Assembly: GCA_008828725.1 (NCBI GenBank)
Contig: MEHQ01001588.1
Coordinates: 259,001 to 323,000 of the forward strand
Origin: Saccharina japonica
Lineage: Eukaryota; Sar; Phaeophyceae; Laminariales; Laminariaceae
Direction: 5' to 3'
Length of the DNA: 64,000 nt
The notes under the pieces: model-generated
Told to the model about the DNA's origin: nothing
The model's input: the letters and a program-made list of their open reading frames with translations, nothing else
Database searches by the model: none
Program-made: the position numbers and the translations under genes
Shown here: in pieces, positions 23,241 through 33,740 of the stretch
Numbering within the stretch: the first letter of the stretch is position 1
How the letters are laid out: every line of letters begins with the position of its first letter

Positions 23241-23838
23241 CGACGGCGCAGCCACCTGATGATAACGTACGTGGAGGACTGCTGCAGCAGCGTGCTGCTG
23301 TGCTGCTGCTGCTGAGCCTAGGTGATATACGCTGCGTTGTGCGCTAGCACCCGGCGATAATGTGGAAGACGCTGATTCAAGCTGCGTTGTGCGCAAGTGC
23401 CTGACGAGCACATACATACATGGAGGACGCCAAGGCAGCATTATTACAAAAGCTGCTGTATGTACTGATGAATACCAGGCATAGCTGCTTACAAGCTACA
23501 ACAATACATAATACTTCACAGGGGAGGCGGCGGGCAGCCACCTGACGATAACGTGGAGGACTACTGCAGCAGCGTGCTGCTGTGCTGCTGCTGCTGCTGT
23601 GCTGCTGCTGCTGCTGCTGAGCCTAGGTGATATATGCTGCGTTGTGCGCTAGCACCCGACGATAATGTGGAGGACGCTGATTTTTAAGCTGCGTTGTGCG
23701 CAAGCGCCTGTGACGAGCACATACATACACCGAGGACGCCCAAAGGCAGCATTACAAAAGCTGCTGTATGTACATGATGAATACCAGGCATAGCTGCGTA
23801 CAAGCTACCAGGTACAACAATACATAATACTTCACAGG
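23241..23838 (+). repeat. Two-copy tandem duplication, ~290-bp period, with CTG expansion
   Basis: Copies start at about 23241 and 23530 with GCAGCCACCTGA(T/C)GATAACG. They share GAGCCTAGGTGATATA, GCTGCGTTGTGCGC, GACGAGCACATACATACA and ACTTCACAGG. Copy 2 has a longer CTG tract than copy 1, so the triplet changed length after duplication. A hairpin (GGTCGGGGC-gca-GCCCCGACC) follows at 23849-23870. Confidence 0.88.
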
Positions 23839-23870
23839 CGAGGCGGCGGGCAGCGGGTCGGGGCGCAGCC

Positions 23871-24656
23871 CCGACCGTCTTGCCCCGCCCAGCTGGCAAC
23901 CCTGTGTATGCGCGTCCGTGGAATAGTGTTTGAATGGAATTGCCAGGAAGCGGAGTGGGTCAGACGGCGTTCGGGTGTGTGTGATCCGAAGCACACAACA
24001 ATCAATCGTCATGATTTCTACGAGTATGGCCCATAGGGCTCATGCCTTGGGAGAGAGTCCGAGTCGATCCACGATTTCATGATCCATGATCCATGGTCCA
24101 TGGTCCATGATCACTGATGTTCGTGCGAAATGTAACGCCAAATTAAACGACACAACAAGTTACGCCGCTCGACATCACATGCGCTTCGACGAAATCCTCG
24201 AGCTCACAGCTGTTGCTTTTTTTATTTATTTGAATACATACTTGACATATCTTGACATCTTGACATGCTGTAGACTACCGGCCCTCCCACGAGAAAGTGC
24301 CCTACAAGAAACTCAGCCTAAACAGTTCGGGGGAAATAAGAAAGTCGGCACAGCTGTTATACTGAAGTTAGTGCGGGACACACCCCTTTCTAAAATAAGA
24401 AAGTAAGCCCAAGCCCAATTTCTGGTTTCTTAAGAGCGGGCCGGTACTACTGTACTCGTACTCACTTGTATAATACGGACACACACGGAATGGAATATTT
24501 GCGATTGATGCGATTAATGGCGAATTGAATGCAGTACGTATTATTCGTACAGCCCGTCAAGTGCAAGAAAAAGAGTATTCTTGTCGGTGCAAGAAGAAGA
24601 GTATTCTTGTCGCCACACGTCACAGACTTTGCGGCGGGGGGGGGGGGGGGGGGGGG

Positions 24657-24688
<32 letters not shown>

Positions 24689-25026
24689 AGCCGACAAACC
24701 CCGTGTGCCAGTCAAAAGGATTATTGCCTCTCTCTACTACTACTATGGATTATATCGATGCGATAGAAGCGCCAAGTAGCGGAGTGCGTCGTCAGACGTA
24801 TTATGCGAGTAGTAAGTAAGCAGCACCAAAAGGATTCAGCACAGCAGTGGAGACAGGCACAACAACAGTAGTATAGTTCTAGTTCTTCGAGTACAAATCA
24901 TTTTGCAGCAGGATGAAGGGGGTAGACCCACTGACGCACAGACGACACAGAGTAGTAGTGCAGTACGTCGATGCAGCATCATCGCTGTGGCCGTCGATCA
25001 TGGAAAAGTACGGATATGTAATAATA
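23871..25026. other. No gene recognised; simple-sequence oddities
   Basis: 24078-24112 is a run of CATGATC/CATGGTC heptamers that is partly self-complementary. 24550-24620 has a short direct repeat of GTGCAAGAAAAAGAGTATTC type. 24636-24688 is the G/C run listed separately. Confidence 0.5.
24636..24688. repeat. G25 directly followed by C28
   Basis: An uninterrupted run of 25 G (24636-24660) abuts 28 C (24661-24688), a perfect homopolymer palindrome. Gly- and Pro-homopolymer frames across it are meaningless. It may be an artefactual join or a genuine unstable palindrome. Confidence 0.95.
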
Positions 25027-25180
25027 TACAAGGTTCCCTTCCGGGACGTGCGTAGGGGAGTGGAGCAAGGACAAATCGAGAATCTACTATTAATACAACA
25101 ACATGCGATATTGTATCATACGCATATCATATTGTATGCTGGTATTACATAAGTACGACGTTATGAAATATCTGCGTATT
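25027..25180 (+). repeat. M2 repeat, copy 3
   Basis: TACAAGGTTCCCTTCCGGG, GGGGAGTGGAGCAAGGAC, then GTATGCTGGTATTACATAA and TACGACGTTATGAAAT, as in 16336-16450 but with an extra internal stretch. It ends directly at the transposon at 25185. Confidence 0.8.
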
Positions 25181-25184
25181 AGAC

Positions 25185-26011
25185 CTATGCCAATGGGAAA
25201 GCAAAGTTACCCTAAAAAATTTGAATTCCTAATATCCCCGCCAGATTTTTCCAGAACAAGCTTGCTATGGGACCGATTCTTAAAACGGAATATTCCCAAC
25301 TTTTGGAAAAGCCCGAAAAAGGCAATTCTCAGGCCGATGTTGGGACAAGATCGGCTTGAGAAAAACTCAGGCGAATGTTAGTTCGAAGCGGCGAGATTCC
25401 GAGTCCTCGACAGACATTGATCGACGAAACCAACGACTGCGTCATGAATTCTGAACGCGGTGCGCTCGTTACGGGCTCCAACCCATCCTAGGGTCACCGT
25501 GTTGACACGATGGCCGGTGATATGTGGCGGGCGCTGGCCAGGCGTCTGATAAACAAACAATTGGCTGCTGGTGTGCATAAAACAGATGACAAAATTCCTC
25601 GATCTGTGTCAAATGGCAAAAAATAGTTGTTTTTTTCGGGTTTGGGAGAAGAGCTTAGGACGACACCGGCAATCTCTCGCCTCCTAGACCATGGATCCAC
25701 CTTATACCTTCGAGGCCGTCATCTACACTCGTTGGCCTTGCCCGACCCGAAGCGGGTTGGCCGTGGGCTGAGTCTTTGTCGAGATCGAAGGCCTATCGTC
25801 GCACGAACTGATTTTTATCAGGGTGTTGACGATTTCCAACGAGAAAAAGCAAATTGCGCCGCCTGCTGCCGTTTGATAAAAAAATATGCAAAAAAAACAT
25901 TTGTTTTTTCCCTTTTTTCCCACAGCGGCGGTACGAGCGGATCTTCAGCCTGAAAATTCCAGGCCAATATTTCAAAGATCGATTTCCAACTTTGCTTTCC
26001 CATTGGCATAG
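25185..26011. mobile_element. 827-bp DNA transposon with 24-bp perfect TIRs
   Basis: CTATGCCAATGGGAAAGCAA... at 25185-25208 is repeated perfectly in inverse orientation at 25988-26011. The interior has unremarkable frames (25627-25953 plus; 25378-25700 minus) with no transposase motif I can recognise, so it is probably non-autonomous. Target-site duplication is unclear (possibly AC). Confidence 0.78.
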
Positions 26012-26039
26012 ACATACTTACTAATATCTCCCCCAGGGA

Positions 26040-27228
26040 TCCCTCATCCCTGGCCTCTCAGAGCTCCCACTTCGAACACCGCCTCCGTTCATCACTTGCT
26101 CCTTCTCTCTCTCTTTGTTCCCTATATACTGTAGTTGGCGAGAGGCTTCTTCCTCTTTCAGTTTTGGGTTCGTGTGTGTGCCCAGACAGTACGGCAGCGC
26201 GGGCGAGCCCGGCGCCATCGCGGGTATGGGAGGGCGCTGGCCAGTAGAGGGGGGGTCAGAAGGAGCGCGGTCGCCTTTTTCGTGGCTAGGCGTGGCGTGC
26301 CCACCGAGACACGAGGGAAGCATGAAGGCGCTTTGTCTGCGTTGCTGCTGCAGCATGTCCGAAAATATAAGGTTCGTGTTTTCCTGTAAAATAAAATTCA
26401 AGCGTTGCTTATTTATCGGAACAAATAGGATTTAAAGAGAAACCCCGGCAGTTTGAACACCATCATGATGGAGCGGGCGAACGAGGGCCACCGTGAGCAC
26501 CGGGCTTCATGCGAGGCGGGCCACGGGGCTCACTGGGGCAAAGAGGCAGTAGAGCTCGACCCGGACCGAATCGATGGCGACGTGATCGCGAAGGGACGGC
26601 GAGCATCAAGGCTGACAGAACGCGAAAAACGTCAACACTTTTTTTTTTTTTTTTTGCGGCGCAATGGGTCCGATGGTTTTTCTTTTCTTTTTTTCGAGCA
26701 CGAGTACGTACGAGTATACTCGTATGTACGTACGTACAAATGTGTACTTCTTTCTTCTTTCTCAGTTTTGTTGATTTCCTGTTTTTCGTACTACTTCACG
26801 ACTTGACGACCGAGCTGTGCTGTGCTTTTTCTTCCATACATACAAAGTACGAAGCAATACGTATATACCACCGTTCGTTGTTGTTGTACTACTACACATA
26901 CTCACGAAGGCACAAATCACACACACCACAGCAGGCAGCGCAGCGCCGTGCTGTGAGCCGTGTTGCTGTGCTTTCTCTTTCGATCATACAGCTTCTTTGT
27001 TGTCCTGGAGCATGGAGCTAATGTGCATTCCGAGCATGTTTTGCATGCATGTCAAGTCCGCCGTTTCTTCCCTGTGCACCATGAACCTCTTACCATGAAC
27101 CTCTTGGCATTTTCAAGTCGGTGCTTTTGCTTGCACTATACCTCGTACATCATGTGGGCATCTTCTGCCCCTTTCCTTGCGCGAGCGTAGCGGGCGGCGT
27201 CAGCCGCCCGCGGAGCGGAGCCCTTGTA
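26040..27228 (+). mobile_element. M1 repeat module, copy B (most complete)
   Basis: Contains every block seen separately in copies A (13830-14640), C (31903-32520) and D (15726-16325). The proximal half carries two coding-like stretches (26135-26389 and 26453-26640), then a T17 run at 26639-26655, a (TACG)n stretch and GACTTGACGACCGAGCTGTG. A 9-bp stem hairpin (27190-27211) and GGAGCGGAGCCCTTGTA close it. No enzyme domain is visible. Relations among copies are seen; calling it mobile is inference from dispersal and orientation. Confidence 0.75.
26453..26640 (+). CDS. Conserved short frame in M1 (MMERANEGH peptide)
   Basis: The frame NTIMMERANEGHREHR...AHWGKEAVELDPDRIDG recurs as NTMMMERANEGHGEHR...AHWGREAIEIDPDLIDG in copy C (31946-32085, minus strand) and partly in copy A (about 14370-14420, minus strand). 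Replacements are mostly conservative (V/I, E/D, K/R), which is what selection on protein would leave, but three copies are too few to be sure. No known domain. Confidence 0.35.
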
Positions 27229-27620
27229 GGTCTTACTGCTGTACAAATATTATTTTAAAAACTGCACCTGCATTTTTGGGGATAAAACATACTCGGAAAT
27301 ATGATGGAACCAATACTACTATTGACTCGATCGTTCTCAGAGATTTTTGCTAATGACCCCGCCAAACATTTTATCATATTTGTCAATAGTTTATTGTTGT
27401 GGCGCTCAAGGTATGGAAGGTCTATGACATACAGCACACACCGCACACGCACGCACACGTGACACATTGGACACAGCAGTGCTCGTACAGCAGTAGTGGT
27501 GGGATAGTATTTGCAGAAGAAGTAGAAAAGGATGCATCGAAGAAGGGGCTGAAACTCTCGACCACACCTGCCTACTACGTAAGAAATCCACTTGGTTTGT
27601 GTTTGCTGTTTGTCTTATAT
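27229..27620 (+). repeat. V repeat, copy 1
   Basis: Starts directly after the CCTTGTA end of M1 copy B. It shares GACCCCGCCAAACATTTTATC, the CACACGTGACAC block, GGTGGGATAGTATTTGCAGA and GAAGAAGGGGCTGAAACTC with the minus-strand copy at 44690-45112. In both, a frame AEEVEKDA(S/P)KKGL(K/G)LSTT is kept. The AACTCTCGACC motif resembles an inverted B box. Confidence 0.7.
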
Positions 27621-27789
27621 ATGTGGGGTCTGGGTTATATCGTGTGCCCGAACTCCGAAAATAATGAATTAACTCTATTTCTGGTGCGAAATACTAAAAT
27701 TGGAAATGCGATCCACAGTAATTATTTTTTGTTTTGCCCAGATTGCACCCTCGCGCCTGAAAATATATAATTAAACATCAAAAAATGAT

Positions 27790-28710
27790 TTGCCCAAATA
27801 CCGGTACAGTATTATTTGTCGCGGCTTGCGCCAGATGCACGACAGGCCGCACATACACCATGCAAGCACAGGCAGGCAGCAGGCAGCAGCGCAGACGAGA
27901 GAGAGAGGTGTGGCGGTGATTGCTGATGACGGATGCAAGCCTCCGATAAAGCAACTACTAATAGCCACAGCAATACACGGCGGACCCGCCACAGTAATGT
28001 CTGGTGCTTGTGCTTCTAGGCGGGGCTGTGATTTCGTTTGTGTTTGCTGCATATTGTCTGATGTCTTGTAGATTTCTGAAGTGAGCTTCAGGAACGAAAC
28101 ACAAAAGAGATATGTACGTATGAACAGTTGAGGTACGTACTCCTATTTGATCAAAGCGACCATTACATTTCAGGCCAAAGTGAGAGTGGGTCAGTCACAC
28201 ATATCAGCACAACAGAAAGGTAGATGGTGGATTACGGACCGCTTGCTCCGATAAACACAGCTAGCCACAGCAGTACAGCGCAGATGGGTGTATCACCCAC
28301 GCACGGTGTTACCTGCTGCTGGTGCTTATGCAGAGTAGTAACGTTGTGCTCTCTGCATGTTCTGTTTCTACCTGTCTCTGGTATACCGATATGTCTGCGC
28401 TCTCCTGTGTGTGCGCATGACCAGCTCGTGGAATCAGGGCAAACAACAGGACATTACGAATTATTTACTGGCACGTACGTAGAAAAAAAGCCTCACGCAG
28501 AGAAACCAGGGAAATCGGCTTATCCACTCCCGCGGGAAAAAATACTTCGAGCGCCCGCCACGCGAGCTACAGTGCTCGGATCGAGCTCAAACCTCGACCA
28601 ATGTGTCCGGCCGGGCCTCCCGTGTCGGGGTACGTTTTGCCGAAAAGCGCTCGTGCGAAGAGAAAAGTTGCGAAAAGTGCGAAAATTTCACAAACATAAC
28701 TATAATAATA
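27790..28710 (+). mobile_element. W/X repeat, copy 1
   Basis: About 0.93 kb shared with 37925-38775 (plus) and 41985-42905 (minus). Markers in order: GCCGCACATACACCATGC, TCCGATAAAGCAACTACT, GGCGGACCCGCCAC, CACGGTGTTACCTGCTG, GACCAATGTGTCCGGCCGGG, GCTCGTGCGAAGAGAAA and AAAAGTGCGAAAATTTCAC. It ends at a TACAAGG hairpin at 28711. No coding capacity seen. Confidence 0.8.
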
Positions 28711-29763
28711 TACAAGGCTCCCCTTCGGGGAGTGGGATCGTCCCCGTGGGGTGACGCAAGCTGGCATGGGACAGGGAAAATACTATCACTCGTCATTAAT
28801 AGCGGTCACTCGCCAATAATAGCGGTACTCGTAGTCGTGATTGAAGAATTCTTCCTTACAAACGCAACATGATTCCATAAATTGGGGTTATATATCACCA
28901 GACAAAACCCGTTTTGTCGCGAATGGTGACGTCGATGTTGCTGAAGTTTGTAAAAAAAACAAATGTCAAGATTCGCGAAAGTGTCAGCTTTTTTCGTCGC
29001 GATTTTATATTTTGTTTTTGTTCGTGAGGAATGACAGTACTTAGGTGCCACAGCAAACAGCGTATACGTATAGGTACAGCAAGCCCTGTGTACAGTAGCA
29101 GTAAGAAATAGCGAACATTGTGTGTATGAGTACTGTAGCAATTTGTGACCAATGATAGGATTCGCGAAAGTGCCAGTTTTTTTGTCACGGTTCGTGTTTG
29201 TATGTTTTCGCAATACTCGTAGAATTGATAATTTTAAACTACCACAGCAAGCAAACAGTACGTATACATGTACCTACAGCAAGCACAGTTATACAACAAT
29301 AGGAGCGGAAAGCACAACAAACCGTTTTGTTTAACAGCAGTAGTAAAAGCAAGTAGTGCAGCAGGCGGCACTTTTTGTACCTACAGCAAGCAGCAGCAAG
29401 ACACTCCCATACTATATATCCTGTATTTGGCATACATCAAGCATTGCCAACACAGCAAGCAGCTCCACTGTTACTGCTGCTGCAGTTGGTTGCTGTATGC
29501 AAAATGTCACTTTATGCAGATCATAATATGTGCAGCAGCAGTAAATATACACCAGTATCCAGCAGCAGCAACAGCGGTAAAAACAATGTACAGCTGCAGC
29601 AGTCACCATTCTTCTTGTGTACGCACTCTATACATACAGCAGCAATAATAGCTGCTAAGTTATACTTTTCTCGAAGATTGTACGCAGACTACCTACCTAC
29701 AGTAAAATGCTATACCAACAAACCCATGTACGTGTGTATACAAAATCTTAAAATCACTTGTAC

Positions 29764-30512
29764 CGAGCTGGTCCGGCTATAAAGCTGAATTTCACTTAAT
29801 AGGCGTTTTCGCAACCGTTTGGTACTATTAGGACTCCAAACTATGCAGTTGCACTGGTACGTCTGCAGCGCATTTGCAGACGTTAACAGTTTTGGAATCG
29901 AAGTCGATGTCGTCGAGAAACTCCATGCCCAGAAAATCAAGTCGCATATGGAGGTATGCCGATACTAAAGTCTATACGAAAGTCCAAAAAAACTGCACTG
30001 CCGATGACGCTGATACTTCGTGTGAACATTCCTTGAGGCACTACAAAACAATAGATATCCTCACCATCGCCTAGTTCGTCGTCTGTCAAAAGATATGGCG
30101 TGTTTACGATCGGCAATACAAAGTTAAGATACTTCGATGAGCGATACAAAATCCGGTTTTCGCAGCTCAATTTTTCGAATTTTGGGCTGAACTTTTGACA
30201 CGTGACTTGAATCGCTTTCGTCCAGAGCTTCAAGCGAAGACCTAAAAATGAATCGTTTTTTTTACGTACAATCCGGCCGATTTCCCGATTGAATTTTTCC
30301 TGAAATGGTCATAACTTTTTTCGAGTCACCATTTGTTTTTAGGTCTTCGCTTGAGCCATTGGGGTATACTAAGACCTAACTCCACGCAAAAATGCAGTTC
30401 GAAATTCGTAAAACTGAGCTGCGGAAAAGCATTTAACTATGTCGTTCTGCTCTCATCCAGACCAGCTCGTTTTATTTAACTATGTCGTTCTGCTCTCATC
30501 CAGACCAGCTCG
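29764..30512. mobile_element. 749-bp insertion in R copy 1, with empty site in copy 2
   Basis: Ends are CGAGCTGGTCCGG on the left and CCAGACCAGCTCG on the right, inverted repeats with one mismatch. They are flanked by TAC at 29761-29763 and 30513-30515. Copy 2 of R has an uninterrupted site at about 60464-60474 (CTTG-TAT-AATA). Internally, AAGCGAAGACCTAAAAA occurs in inverse orientation at about 30230 and 30345, and a 43-bp tandem repeat occupies 30427-30512. A 98-codon minus-strand frame (29937-30233) has ordinary composition but no recognised domain. Confidence 0.88.
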
Positions 30513-30638
30513 TACAATATATTATCTCGATATGATATGTGCCGTCATGTTTTGCGTTATTTGATAAGAAAAAAAGAAAAAAACGCCGTTCCCCAAAGTT
30601 GACCAAAAGCAATAACAGAACACAGATCACCACGAGAA

Positions 30639-30959
30639 ATGCCCGATATCCGATCGTGTCAGAAGAGAGACTCGAAAATCGCAAAAAACGAGGGAACGAA
30701 GCAAGAGGGTACGCGAGCCCCTAGCGCCTGGCTCACGAGCACACGCGAGTCGCTGTCCGGTGCAAACTCACAAAAAGATCAGCAAGCAGCAACACTGCTG
30801 TCATATTGGTGCTATGTACTGCCGCTCGTACCATTGTTGGTGTATCATAGTTTGGCTCGTAGATATGTAACAGCCACGCAGGTACGTATCAGAGTGTTGT
30901 GTGTACCTGGCCTTATAATTCCGGCCGGAAATGTAAAGAACGTTTGGATATTAATGTAA
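30639..30959 (+). CDS. Small frame conserved between both R copies
   Basis: MPDIRSCQKRDSKIAKNEG... of about 106 codons is matched at 60589-60900. Differences are an in-frame 3-bp deletion, two replacements (T to M, P to S) and a different C-terminus. An in-frame indel is compatible with coding, but the copies are too alike overall to prove selection. No homology recognised. Confidence 0.3.
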   Translation: MPDIRSCQKRDSKIAKNEGTKQEGTRAPSAWLTSTRESLSGANSQKDQQAATLLSYWCYVLPLVPLLVYHSLARRYVTATQVRIRVLCVPGLIIPAGNVKNVWILM

Positions 30960-31003
30960 ATATATAACAGGTTCTTACATTTCCGAACAGAGTGGTGGTA
31001 GTT
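30905..31003. mobile_element. Small palindromic MITE, copy in R1
   Basis: CCGGCCGGAAATGTAAAGAAC and its near inverse GTTCTTACATTTCCGAACAG enclose a GTTTGGATATTAATG centre. It is duplicated with R copy 2 at about 60850-60950. Same family as 36665-36747, with single arms at 17366 (TACCACTCTGGCCGGAAATA), 21376 and 42537. Confidence 0.75.
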
Positions 31004-31902
31004 AAAAAACTCCGAGCATCGTATCATATGATACGAAAGAGTGCAACCGTTTCGACAGACATGTGATGCACCAGCACACGAGCCTCACGTCCTGTGTGTA
31101 GACGTATGATACTACACAGCAGCAAGCAGCAGCAGCGTAGGATCACGAGTACTGCTGCTGTTTTCGCTGCTGTATCACGACCTGGTATCATACGTACGAA
31201 GAGTATGCATGATACGTACCTGGTATACTTCAACACGTACGTGCTTGTTGTATTTCGAAAGGTGTACAGTCTACGAGTACAGCAGCACAGTGTGTGCGAA
31301 CGGAAACCAGTGTTGCGCGGGGAGATAAACACGTACCAGGTATGTATCCACGCAGACCTGGCGATGTAGCAGTATGCCATGAAACACACATACATCAGGC
31401 CACACTGCTGCACAGTGACCGACAATATGCCCCAACGCTGTCACGCTGTGCTGCTGTTGTATGAACGCATGTTCGAAGAATGGTCGACGTGTCGTCCGAT
31501 CGATGCCCTCCTTGTTGTGGCGTGCGCGTGTGCTCTTGCTGCATGTACCCTCTTCGAAACCCATAAAGGCTGAAGGGATCGTGATTGTCCGTCATGTATA
31601 GGGCTACGAACAGGCTACAGGGTGTGCAAAGGCCGGGCATTTTTCACAGTAGAAGCGGGTTTCACGTTGCCCTGCTCGGCTCAGCCGAGTGGGACGGGGT
31701 ACCCCGGGAAACCGACTCTATTTTTTCGGCTTCGCGAGCGCGCCGCGCGGGCCACGGGCCACGGCCGAGGGCGAGGCCCCGGGGGCACGCTCCCCGGCCG
31801 GCCCCCCGCGGGTCGAGCCCGGCGCCGGCGAGCTCGGCCGGGAGGGCGAGGCGCGAAAACGCCCCGCCGGGCAAAAAAATCACAATCCTACTTTGTAATA
31901 TA

Positions 31903-32520
31903 CATTGAGACGTCGTTGATGCTCTGTCAGCTTGGACGCTCCCCGCCCCTCCGCGATCACCTCGCCATCTATTAGGTCGGGGTCGATCTCTATTGCCTCT
32001 CTTCCCCAGTGAGCCCCGTGGCCCGTCTCGCGTAAAGTCCGGTGCTCACCGTGGCCCTCGTTCGCCCGTTCCATCATCATGGTGTTCAAACCGCCGGGCT
32101 CTCTCTGTGAATAATATGTCTTCCGATAAATAAGCACCGCTTGAATTTTCTTTTACAGGAATAAACGACCCATATAATTTCGGACAATCCTGCAGCATGA
32201 ACGCAGACAAAGTCCCTTCATGCTTCCCTCGTGTCTCGATGGACACGCCACGCCTAGCCACGAAAAAGGCGACCGCGCTCCGTCCGCCCCCCCCCTCTAC
32301 TGACCAGCACCCTCCCATACCGGCGATAGTGCCGGGCTCGCCCGCGCTGAGGGCTCTTTGGTCACACGCACGAACCCAAGACGGAAAGAGGAAGCCTCTC
32401 GCCAACTACGATTAAGCACGTATCACGTGAAGTATAAACGGAACAAAGAGAGAAAGCAACGCTGAGAAAATAATGAAACGAGGCCGTGTCGAAGTGGGAG
32501 CTAAGAGAGGCCAGGGATGA
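31903..32520 (-). mobile_element. M1 repeat module, copy C (proximal half)
   Basis: Inverse copy of 26040-26640: starts near 32520 with CATCCCTGGCCTCTCTTAGC (minus strand), passes GGCGAGAGGCTTCC, the GTGGCTAGGCGTGGCGTG block and the MMERANEGH frame. It ends near 31903 directly against the 3' end of R copy 1. The distal half with the hairpin is absent. Confidence 0.8.
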
Positions 32521-32639
32521 GCAATCCGTCAGATAGGCAAAAGCAAGTATGTCTATGCAGAGATAGAAATAAATACACCGAAGAAGGGAGTGGAACTCTC
32601 GACCACACGTAAGAAATCGATTTGGTTTTGGGAGGGGGG

Positions 32640-33460
32640 GGGTGTGCAACTCGCTTGATTCCAGTATGGGGGATCTAAATTAACTTGGTTTATGTGGTAG
32701 TCGAAGTACTATGGGTTAAATATGTGAATAAAAATGACCTGGCTTTGAGTGGGTGGTCAAAGTTGACTTGCTTGTGATCTGTGCGCCAAAAATGACTTGT
32801 TTTTAGTGTGAACTTGGTATTGACTACGTTTATGTGTGGGTGACCAAAATGCCTTAGGTTTAATGTGCGGATCGAAATGACTTGATTTCGTGTGGGTAGT
32901 TTAAATTGACATTTTTTTATTGCGCCGAAAACTACTCAGTTTTTGTGTGGGGGTAGAACTCTACTTGATGTTAGTGCACGTATCGAAATTGACTTGGTGT
33001 TGGAGTGGCGACCAAAAATGATTTGGATGTAGTATCTGGATGGAAAGTTAATGGGTTTTATGTTGGGGCCGGGAAGTACCCGGTTTTAGTGTGCGGATAG
33101 AAATTGACTTGGCTTTAGTGAAGGGATCGTAATTGGCTTGGATTTTTTGTGTTAGTAGTCGAACTTGAGGTGGATTTTGCGTAGGGGCATCGAAATTGAC
33201 CTGGTTTTAGAAGGGGGGACAAAATTGGGTCTAAATCAGTTTTAGGGTCGAAATTAACTCGGTTTATGTGGGGGGTTGGAAATGACTTCGTTTGTGTTGA
33301 GTTAGAAATTGGCATGGCTTTGGTGCGAAGGGTAGCAACTGACTGGGTTTTTGTGTTAAGGCCAATAATGACTTGGTTTTCGAGGGGGACAAAAGTGTCC
33401 TTGGTTTTTGTCTGCGGGCTGAAAATGACTTGACCTTGGTGCGCGGGGTTATAAGGTGCA
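32640..33460 (+). repeat. ~43-bp degenerate minisatellite, about 19 units
   Basis: Units follow the pattern AAATTGACTTGGTTTTAGTG plus about 20 bp (GTGGGTGGTCG type). Unit length varies around 40-46 bp and units are strongly diverged from one another. The minus-strand Thr/Lys/Pro frame at 33115-33468 is a by-product of the repeat. The preceding 32580-32620 carries a fragment of the V repeat. Confidence 0.88.
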
Positions 33461-33579
33461 TCGTGCATTGTTACCCGCTAACCCGCTGTTTGAACACGCC
33501 TGACACGATGGCATTTGAAAGATATCCAGTGGTGTGTAAGTGTATGCAGCGCCTTACGCTATATCGACAGTGGATCTAC

Positions 33580-33740
33580 TGCACAGCAGCACCAGCAGCA
33601 GCAGCACAGCAGCGGCAGCAGCAGCGTCAGCAGCAGTGGGTTGTTCGATCTATCGCAGCATGCATTTACTACGCAATAGCATGCATGTACCACGCAATAG
33701 CATGCATGTACTACGCAATAGCAAAAGTACACTACGTTGT
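33580..33740. repeat. CAG run and 25-bp triple repeat
   Basis: 33583-33637 is CAG-rich. 33658-33725 holds three units of CGCAATAGCATGCATGTAC type. Confidence 0.8.

Larger units (their letters stand above)
28724..31896 (+). mobile_element. R unit, copy 1 (2.4 kb plus a 749-bp insertion)
   Basis: Nearly identical over its whole length to 59430-61833 in direct orientation. Similarity starts abruptly inside the hairpin (TTCGGGGAGTGGGA) and stops abruptly after GGGCAAAAAAATCACAAT...ACTTTGT; flanks on both sides differ. It contains an internal repeat (GATTCGCGAAAGTG at 28972 and 29160), a CAG-rich middle, a small palindromic MITE (30905-31003) and a very GC-rich 3' end (31680-31870). The abrupt shared ends suggest a mobile unit rather than a random segmental duplication. 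A diverged relative follows the W/X copy at 38783-39620. Confidence 0.85.

Noticed and set aside
24525..24819. Frames with poly-Gly followed by poly-Pro
   Set aside because: Direct by-product of the G25-C28 run; present in several phases.
32640..33460. CRISPR-like array
   Set aside because: Units are diverged and have no constant repeat with unique spacers; eukaryotic context; it is a minisatellite. The same applies to 39807-40300.
33115..33468. 117-codon Thr/Lys/Pro frame
   Set aside because: Translation of the ~43-bp minisatellite on the opposite strand.
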